DNA of 44,557 bases from Burkholderiales bacterium (lineage in GTDB: Bacteria; Pseudomonadota; Gammaproteobacteria; Burkholderiales; SG8-39). The notes beneath the pieces were generated by a model. That model made no database searches, was not told the DNA's origin, and saw only the letters and a program-made list of their open reading frames with translations. The DNA is taken from assembly GCA_017880775.1 (NCBI GenBank), contig JADGRQ010000034.1:1-44557 (forward strand). Direction: 5' to 3'. Each line of letters begins with the position of its first letter. Position 1 is the stretch's first letter. A program made the position numbers and the translations under genes. Of this stretch, positions 39,598-44,557 are shown piece by piece.

Positions 39598-41310
39598 TCA
39601 TGCCGACCTGCGCATCGTCCCGCCCGCTTCGGGGTGCCCGCCGCCGCCACTGATCGGCTCGCGCAGCACCACCGGCGCGGGAAGGTGCAGCAATTCGTAG
39701 AGCCGCGCCAGATTGGCACGGAACAGCCGGTCGAAGCTCGCCACCGCGCGGGGCGGGTTGTAGTCGCCCATCCACCAGAACCAGTCCGAGCTCTCGCACA
39801 CCGCGAGCTGCCGCAGCGCCTGGGCGCGCGCGGCGTCGCCAAGCCGGCCGCTCGCCATCACCAGATCGAAGCTCTGCTTGGCGGCGCTGAGCAGGTCCCA
39901 TGCGTGGTTCTTTTCGTGCGACCCGATCCAGGTGGCGAAATCGCCGTTCACCCAACTGCCTGCCGCGAGGCGCCCGAGCCGGCCCAGACGCGCACGCGGC
40001 CGCTCGGGCCGGGCCTGCCGGTCCAGATACGCCGCGTAGGTCGTGGTGCGAATATCGAGATGCGTCTCCAGCGCGCCGTACAGCGTGTCGAGGAAGTAAT
40101 AGCCGTTGTACGGGTAATACTCCCAGCAGTTCTCGCCGTCGAGGATCACGCTGACCAGCGGCGTGTCCGCCTCGCCCGCCTGCGCCGCGATTCGCTCCAG
40201 CTCGCCGACGAAGTTCAGCGCCGCGTCGCGGCTGTGCCATTTGGTGTAGTCGAATCCGATTCGGTCCGACAGCCGGTCATCGCGGAAAAACACGGTAATG
40301 TCCTCGCCGTCGATCCGGTACGGCCGATACAGCAGTTGCTCGCGCGCAGCCATGTCGCCGCCTGCGCTGCGCAGGCTGTTCGCGAGCACGCCTTCGCCGC
40401 TCGCGGTCCAGCGGCATCCGGCTTGCGCGAGCAGCTTCAGCAGCGCCCCCGAAACCCCGCCCTCGGCGGGCCAGATCCCGGCGGGGCGTGCGCCGAAACG
40501 GCGCGCGTGGCTTTCGAGCGCCGATTGGATATGGGACTCCACCCTGCCGATGCCCCCGGGATAGGCATGCCACTGCGGAAGATGCGCTGCCGGGACCGCT
40601 TCGCGCGCCGCGCCGAAGTCGATGAGCAGCGGCGCGAGCGGGTGATGGTGCGGCGTGCTCGAGAGCTCGATGCGCCCGTCCGCCGCAAGGCGCGCGTAGC
40701 GCCCAACCACGCCGCGCACGAGGTCCCCGATCAGATCGAACAGCGCGAGCCGGTCGGCGCGCGTGTAGTCCATCCCCACGGTCATGAGTCGCGTCACCAG
40801 TTCGGAGGCGCGCCGCACCGTCTCACCGGTCCAGACCAAGTGATACCACGTGACGAGATCGTAGAAGTAGCGGTCCGAGAGGTAACCGTAAGCATCTTCC
40901 CCCTGCTTCCCGGCCGCACCGAGCAGCTCGTGCAGGCCCTCGTAGGGCGTATAGGGCGCGACCATCCTCTCGTGGTTGGCATGGAAGCATTGCGCAATGA
41001 CCAGAGCCCGTTCCCCGGCCGTGAGCGGCGAGGCTTCGTCGCGCGCAAGCATCCGGAGCAGCGGATCGCGCAAGCGTCCGGTGGCGAACTGGTCGCAATA
41101 GTCCTCGAGTTGGTCGACCAGCACCGGCACGAGGTTCACGACCGCGCGCATCCCCGGGTGCTGCTCGAGGTGCGCCGCCATGTCGGTGTAGTCCTTCATC
41201 GCGTGCAGGTACACCCACGGCTGGGTGAACTCGCCGCTCGCCTGGTCGCGATAGTCCGGCTGGTGCATGTGCCAGACGAGCGCGAGGTCGAGGGGCTTTG
41301 GTTCGGGCAT
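39598..41310 (-). CDS. GH57 amylolytic enzyme
   Basis: 570 residues. GH57 hallmarks: HMHQPDY (14-20), GRIELSSTPHHHPLAPL (~212-228), nucleophile Glu283 in GIWPAEGG, and general acid Asp391 in VILDGENCWEYYP; SWVNGDFATWIG and KNHAWDLL follow. The WPAEG pattern is that of the amylopullulanase/alpha-amylase-like group rather than of GH57 branching enzymes. It probably hydrolyses or rearranges alpha-1,4 (and perhaps alpha-1,6) glucans. It lies 4 nt after glgC and ends 1 nt before the second GH57 start, so glgC and the two GH57 genes form one operon. Confidence 0.92.
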   Translation of the reverse strand: MPEPKPLDLALVWHMHQPDYRDQASGEFTQPWVYLHAMKDYTDMAAHLEQHPGMRAVVNLVPVLVDQLEDYCDQFATGRLRDPLLRMLARDEASPLTAGERALVIAQCFHANHERMVAPYTPYEGLHELLGAAGKQGEDAYGYLSDRYFYDLVTWYHLVWTGETVRRASELVTRLMTVGMDYTRADRLALFDLIGDLVRGVVGRYARLAADGRIELSSTPHHHPLAPLLIDFGAAREAVPAAHLPQWHAYPGGIGRVESHIQSALESHARRFGARPAGIWPAEGGVSGALLKLLAQAGCRWTASGEGVLANSLRSAGGDMAAREQLLYRPYRIDGEDITVFFRDDRLSDRIGFDYTKWHSRDAALNFVGELERIAAQAGEADTPLVSVILDGENCWEYYPYNGYYFLDTLYGALETHLDIRTTTYAAYLDRQARPERPRARLGRLGRLAAGSWVNGDFATWIGSHEKNHAWDLLSAAKQSFDLVMASGRLGDAARAQALRQLAVCESSDWFWWMGDYNPPRAVASFDRLFRANLARLYELLHLPAPVVLREPISGGGGHPEAGGTMRRSA

Positions 41311-41314
41311 CGCT

Positions 41315-42637
41315 CTAGGGGGCGTTGTGTACGCGCTGACCCAGCATCTCCGGGGTCACGAGCGTGATGCCGTGCGGGGTGACGTGGTAGCGCCCGCGGT
41401 CTTCGTCATGGTCGACGCCGATGCGCACCCCCTGCTGAATCCGGCAGTGCTTGTCGATCACCGCGCGGCGGATCGTCGCGTGGCGGTCGATCTCGACGTT
41501 GGGCAGAATGACCGAATCCTCGATCTGGCAGTAGCTGTGCACGCGCACGTCGGAAAACAGGATCGAGCGCCGCACGGTCGAGCCGCTGATCACGCAGCCT
41601 CCCGAAACCATCGAGTCGATCGCGGCACCGCGCCTGCTCTCGTCGTCGAACACGAACTTGGCGGGCGGCAGCTGCGCCTGGTAGGTCCACGTCGGCCAGT
41701 CCCGGTCGTACAGGTTCAGGTCGGGTGTGATCTTCGCCAGTTCCATGTTCGCCTCCCAGTAGGCGTCCACGGTCCCCACGTCGCGCCAGTAGGCGCGCCC
41801 TTCGCTCATGTTGACGCAGCTGTCGCGGAACGAGTGCGCGAATACGCGGCAGCCGCGGCCGACGAGGTCGGGGAGCAGATCCTTGCCGAAGTCGTGGCTC
41901 GACGCGGAATCCGCCGCGTCGCGCACCAAGTGCTCGTCGAGGAACGAAGCGTTGAATATGTAGATGCCCATGCTCGCAAGCGCTAACCCCGGATTGCCGG
42001 GGACCGGGGTCGGGTCGCGCGGCTTCTCGGCAAAAGCGGAGACGCGCAGATCCCCGTCCACCGACATCACACCGTAGGCCGAGGCGCTCGCCACCGGCAC
42101 CTCGGTAGCGCCCACCGTCACGTCGGCCTTGCGCGTCACGTGGTCGGCGAGCATGCGGCTGTAGTCCATCTTGTAGACGTGGTCGCCGGCGAGCACCAGC
42201 ACGAAGCGCGCCTGGTAGCGGCGCAGGATGTCGAGGTTCTGGAATACCGCATCCGCGGTGCCCTGGTACCAGCCGGTGTGCACGCGCTGCTGCGCCGGCA
42301 GCAGTTCGACGAACTCGCCGAGGCGCCCGTCGAGGCTGGACCAGCCGCGCTGCACGTGCCGGATCAGGCTCTGCGCCTTGTACTGGGTGAGCACGCCGAT
42401 ACGGCGGATCCCCGAATTGACGCAGTTGGACAAGGTGAAGTCGATGATGCGGAACTTGCCGCCGAAAGGCACCGAGGGCTTGCAGCGCCAGTCGGTGAGC
42501 TGCGCAAGGCGCTCGCCGCGCCCGCCGGCGAGGATCATCGCGATCGTGCTCCGCGTGAGCTGCGGCAGGCCGGGCAGCTTCGCCTCCTCGCGCGCAGCCT
42601 CGCCCGGGGTACCGACGCGATCGTTATAATCACCCAT
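41315..42637 (-). CDS. glgC: Glucose-1-phosphate adenylyltransferase
   Basis: 440 residues from ATG 42637, which has AGGAG 8 nt upstream. Makes ADP-glucose, the glucosyl donor for bacterial glycogen synthesis. Nucleotidyltransferase motif [22 protein letters not shown], substrate loop [58 protein letters not shown] and a left-handed beta-helix C-terminal domain ([19 protein letters not shown]). The length is similar to E. coli GlgC, so allosteric control by glycolytic intermediates is likely. The start codon overlaps the divergent glgB start by a CATG. GlgA (glycogen synthase) is not in the window. Confidence 0.97.
   Translation of the reverse strand: MGDYNDRVGTPGEAAREEAKLPGLPQLTRSTIAMILAGGRGERLAQLTDWRCKPSVPFGGKFRIIDFTLSNCVNSGIRRIGVLTQYKAQSLIRHVQRGWSSLDGRLGEFVELLPAQQRVHTGWYQGTADAVFQNLDILRRYQARFVLVLAGDHVYKMDYSRMLADHVTRKADVTVGATEVPVASASAYGVMSVDGDLRVSAFAEKPRDPTPVPGNPGLALASMGIYIFNASFLDEHLVRDAADSASSHDFGKDLLPDLVGRGCRVFAHSFRDSCVNMSEGRAYWRDVGTVDAYWEANMELAKITPDLNLYDRDWPTWTYQAQLPPAKFVFDDESRRGAAIDSMVSGGCVISGSTVRRSILFSDVRVHSYCQIEDSVILPNVEIDRHATIRRAVIDKHCRIQQGVRIGVDHDEDRGRYHVTPHGITLVTPEMLGQRVHNAP
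42625..42630 (+). promoter_or_regulatory. Consensus -10 box inside glgC start region, for glgB
   Basis: A perfect TATAAT lies 5 nt before the glgB ATG (42636) and inside the first codons of glgC on the other strand. No Shine-Dalgarno precedes glgB, so this box could give a leaderless glgB transcript. No matching -35 is visible, so this is only a candidate. Confidence 0.4.
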
Positions 42638-44557
42638 GCTGAATCTCCTGCACACGGTCGGGGATGCGCGCGACGGGCGACTGCGTGCCCTGCTCGAAGC
42701 GCGCGTGCACGACCCCCATGCGCTGCTCGGCTGGCATGCCCGCGGCGCGGCTTGGACGCTGCGCGTGCTCGCGCCCCGTGCGCAAAGCATAGCAGCCGAA
42801 ACCGGCCCGGGCTGGCGCGAAATGACCCGCGTGGGCGAAACTCCATTGTTCGAACTGCACTGCGACGCGGCCCCGCCGCGCCACACGCGGCTGCGCGTCG
42901 TCGAGGATGGAGCGGCGCGCGAGACCTGGGACCCGTACTCGTTCGGGGCCACCATCGGCGCCGATGACCTGTGGCTGTTCAACGGCGGCGCAGCTCACCA
43001 GGCCTACCGCGCGCTCGGCGCCCATCCGATGCAGATCGACGGCGTCGCGGGCACGCGCTTCGCGGTCTGGGCGCCCAACGCCGAGCGCTCGAGCGTGGTT
43101 GGCGACTTCAACCGATGGGACGGCCGCGCGCACATGATGCGGGCGCACGGCTCGAGCGGCGTCTGGGAGCTGTTCGTCCCGGGCATCGGTCCGGGCGAAC
43201 CGTACAAGTTCGAACTGCGCAACCGCGCCAGCGGCGAGATCCTCGTCAAGGCGGACCCCTACGCGCGCACCTTCGGCTTTCGTCCGGAAACCGCCGGCCG
43301 CGTCGCCGCCGCAAGCGATTACCGCTGGCGGGACGAGGCGTGGCTCGAGCGGCGCGCGGGCTGGGACTGGATGCACGCGCCGGTCAGCATCTACGAGGTG
43401 CACGCCGGCTCGTGGCGGCGGCATCCCGACGGCCGCTTCTACAGCTACGCCGAGCTCGCCGGGAGCCTGGCGCCCTACGTCGCGGAACTGGGCTACACCC
43501 ACGTTGAGCTGCTGCCGGTGTCGGAGCACCCGCTCGACGAGTCGTGGGGCTACCAGAGCACCGGCTACTTCGCGCCCACCAGCCGCCACGGCGAGCCTGA
43601 CGGCCTGCGCGCGTTCGTCGACGCCTGCCACGCGGCGGGCATCGGCGTGATCCTCGACTGGGTACCGGGCCATTTCCCGCGCGACGCGTGGGCGCTGGCG
43701 CGCTACGACGGCACCGCGCTCTACGAGCACGCGGACGAGCGACTCGGCGTGCACCCCGATTGGGGCACGCACGCCTTCAACTTCGGCCGCAACGAGGTGA
43801 AGAGCTTCCTGCTGTCGTCGGCACACTACTGGCTCTCCCAGTTTCACTTCGACGCTCTGCGCGTGGATGCGGTTGCGTCGATGCTCTATCTCGACTATTC
43901 CCGCAAGCCGGGCGAGTGGCTGCCGAATCGGCACGGCGGGCGCGAAAACCTCGAGGCGATCGAGTTCCTGCGCGAGCTGAACGCGATGGTGCACGGCGAA
44001 TTCCCTGGGGCACTGAGCTTCGCCGAGGAGTCGACGGCATGGCCGATGGTATCGCGGCCCACCTACGTCGGCGGGCTCGGCTTCTCGATGAAGTGGAACA
44101 TGGGCTGGATGCACGACACGCTCGAATACCTGCACCACGACCCGGTCCACCGCCGCTTCCACCACGGCGAGCTCACTTTCGCGCAGCTCTATGCCTACAG
44201 CGAGAACTTCGTGCTGCCGCTCTCGCACGACGAGGTGGTGCACGGCAAGGGATCGCTCGCCGGAAAGATGCCGGGCGACGCGTGGCAACGGCTCGCGAAC
44301 GTGCGCCTGCTCGCCGCCTATCAGATGACCTGCCCGGGCAAGAAGCTCGGCTTCATGGGCAACGAGTTCGCGCAACAGCGCGAATGGAACGCGGGCTGGG
44401 AACTCGACTGGGCGCTGCTTGACGAGCCGGGGCGCCGCGGGGTGCAGCAACTCACGCGCGACCTCAACCGGCTGTACCGCGAGACGCGCGCGCTGCATGA
44501 GCTCGATTTCGAGCAGGCGGGCTTCGCGTGGATCGACTGCCACGACGCGGACAACTC
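42636..44557 (+). CDS. glgB: 1,4-alpha-glucan branching enzyme, 3' end cut off by window
   Basis: About 640 residues visible; the frame is open to the right edge. GH13 branching enzyme with the N-terminal carbohydrate-binding domains ([13 protein letters not shown] and [22 protein letters not shown]), then the barrel: [38 protein letters not shown], nucleophile Asp411 in [10 protein letters not shown], acid Glu464 in SFAEEST and [14 protein letters not shown]. The 53-residue spacing between the two catalytic residues equals that in E. coli GlgB (405/458). It forms alpha-1,6 branches in glycogen. It diverges from glgC with overlapping start codons; a leaderless start is possible. Confidence 0.96.
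   Translation, partial: MLNLLHTVGDARDGRLRALLEARVHDPHALLGWHARGAAWTLRVLAPRAQSIAAETGPGWREMTRVGETPLFELHCDAAPPRHTRLRVVEDGAARETWDPYSFGATIGADDLWLFNGGAAHQAYRALGAHPMQIDGVAGTRFAVWAPNAERSSVVGDFNRWDGRAHMMRAHGSSGVWELFVPGIGPGEPYKFELRNRASGEILVKADPYARTFGFRPETAGRVAAASDYRWRDEAWLERRAGWDWMHAPVSIYEVHAGSWRRHPDGRFYSYAELAGSLAPYVAELGYTHVELLPVSEHPLDESWGYQSTGYFAPTSRHGEPDGLRAFVDACHAAGIGVILDWVPGHFPRDAWALARYDGTALYEHADERLGVHPDWGTHAFNFGRNEVKSFLLSSAHYWLSQFHFDALRVDAVASMLYLDYSRKPGEWLPNRHGGRENLEAIEFLRELNAMVHGEFPGALSFAEESTAWPMVSRPTYVGGLGFSMKWNMGWMHDTLEYLHHDPVHRRFHHGELTFAQLYAYSENFVLPLSHDEVVHGKGSLAGKMPGDAWQRLANVRLLAAYQMTCPGKKLGFMGNEFAQQREWNAGWELDWALLDEPGRRGVQQLTRDLNRLYRETRALHELDFEQAGFAWIDCHDADN

Noticed and set aside
37356-41367. 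Long plus-strand open frames opposite the VOC and GH57 genes
   Set aside because: Arg/His/Ala-rich antisense frames without domain motifs; the GH57 genes on the other strand have all catalytic motifs.
42630-44543. A 637-codon minus-strand frame opposite glgB
   Set aside because: Antisense shadow of glgB; no motifs, and GlgB is unmistakable on the plus strand.
1-44557. CRISPR array, rRNA, tRNA or insertion sequence
   Set aside because: I saw no regularly spaced repeats, no conserved RNA gene sequences and no transposase motifs on either strand.

Overview
The window is about 44.6 kb of high-GC DNA. It encodes four complete Bug/TctC-type periplasmic receptors, a LIV-type ABC transporter, acyl-CoA and aromatic-acid enzymes, and a GH57/GlgB/GlgC glycogen locus. 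This mix, with Gram-negative signal peptides, suggests a betaproteobacterium, probably a Burkholderiales-like environmental lineage. That placement is inferred from gene content only. I saw no rRNA, tRNA, CRISPR array or insertion sequence.

Layout. 1-2877 (minus): a branched-chain amino acid/amide-type ABC uptake operon (binding protein, LivH, LivM; LivM runs off the left edge). 3013-5346 (minus): a flavin monooxygenase related to the N-terminal domain of salicylyl-CoA/anthraniloyl-CoA hydroxylases, a 56-codon in-frame deletion relic of a class III alcohol dehydrogenase, and a Bug receptor. A second Bug gene diverges at 5416-6381. 6382-7954: two toxin-antitoxin modules (ParDE and Phd/VapC) in a segment bracketed by two copies of the last 46 nt of that Bug gene, with a nested pair of 30-nt direct repeats around parDE.

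8290-16736 is an accessory block with lower-GC stretches. It holds an exported CHAT-domain (caspase-like) protease with an intact His/Cys dyad, which converges on a translationally coupled pair: a CHASE2 membrane sensor without an output domain and a secreted FecR-like protein. Four small exported proteins of unknown function follow. The CHASE2/FecR-like/CHAT set is the best candidate for an undescribed envelope stress-sensing or proteolytic system.

16846-22600: a secreted LVIVD-repeat protein, an RraA/LigK-type aldolase, an alpha/beta hydrolase with a small coupled partner and a Bug receptor, a 23S rRNA pseudouridine synthase, and a third toxin-antitoxin pair (PIN toxin with a tiny basic antitoxin). 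22641-29058 (minus): a tightly packed operon of ThDP enzyme, MmgE/PrpD protein, ADP-forming acyl-CoA synthetase and class III CoA-transferase. 29285-33698 (plus): a coupled catabolic operon of Bug receptor, VOC protein, 6PGDH/DUF1932 dehydrogenase, 4,5-dihydroxyphthalate decarboxylase-like protein and LigJ (4-oxalomesaconate hydratase). With the LigK-like aldolase it points to a protocatechuate 4,5-cleavage type pathway. A lower-GC diguanylate cyclase, a Vgb-like beta-propeller, a luciferase-like monooxygenase and a second VOC protein follow.

37587-44557: glycogen/alpha-glucan metabolism. glgC and two GH57 genes form a minus-strand operon, and glgB diverges from glgC with overlapping start codons and runs off the right edge. 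Shared architectural themes are divergent pairs whose start codons share a CATG (18286-18289 and 42635-42638), frequent ATGA-type coupling, and -10-like boxes 5-7 nt before start codons that suggest leaderless transcripts.
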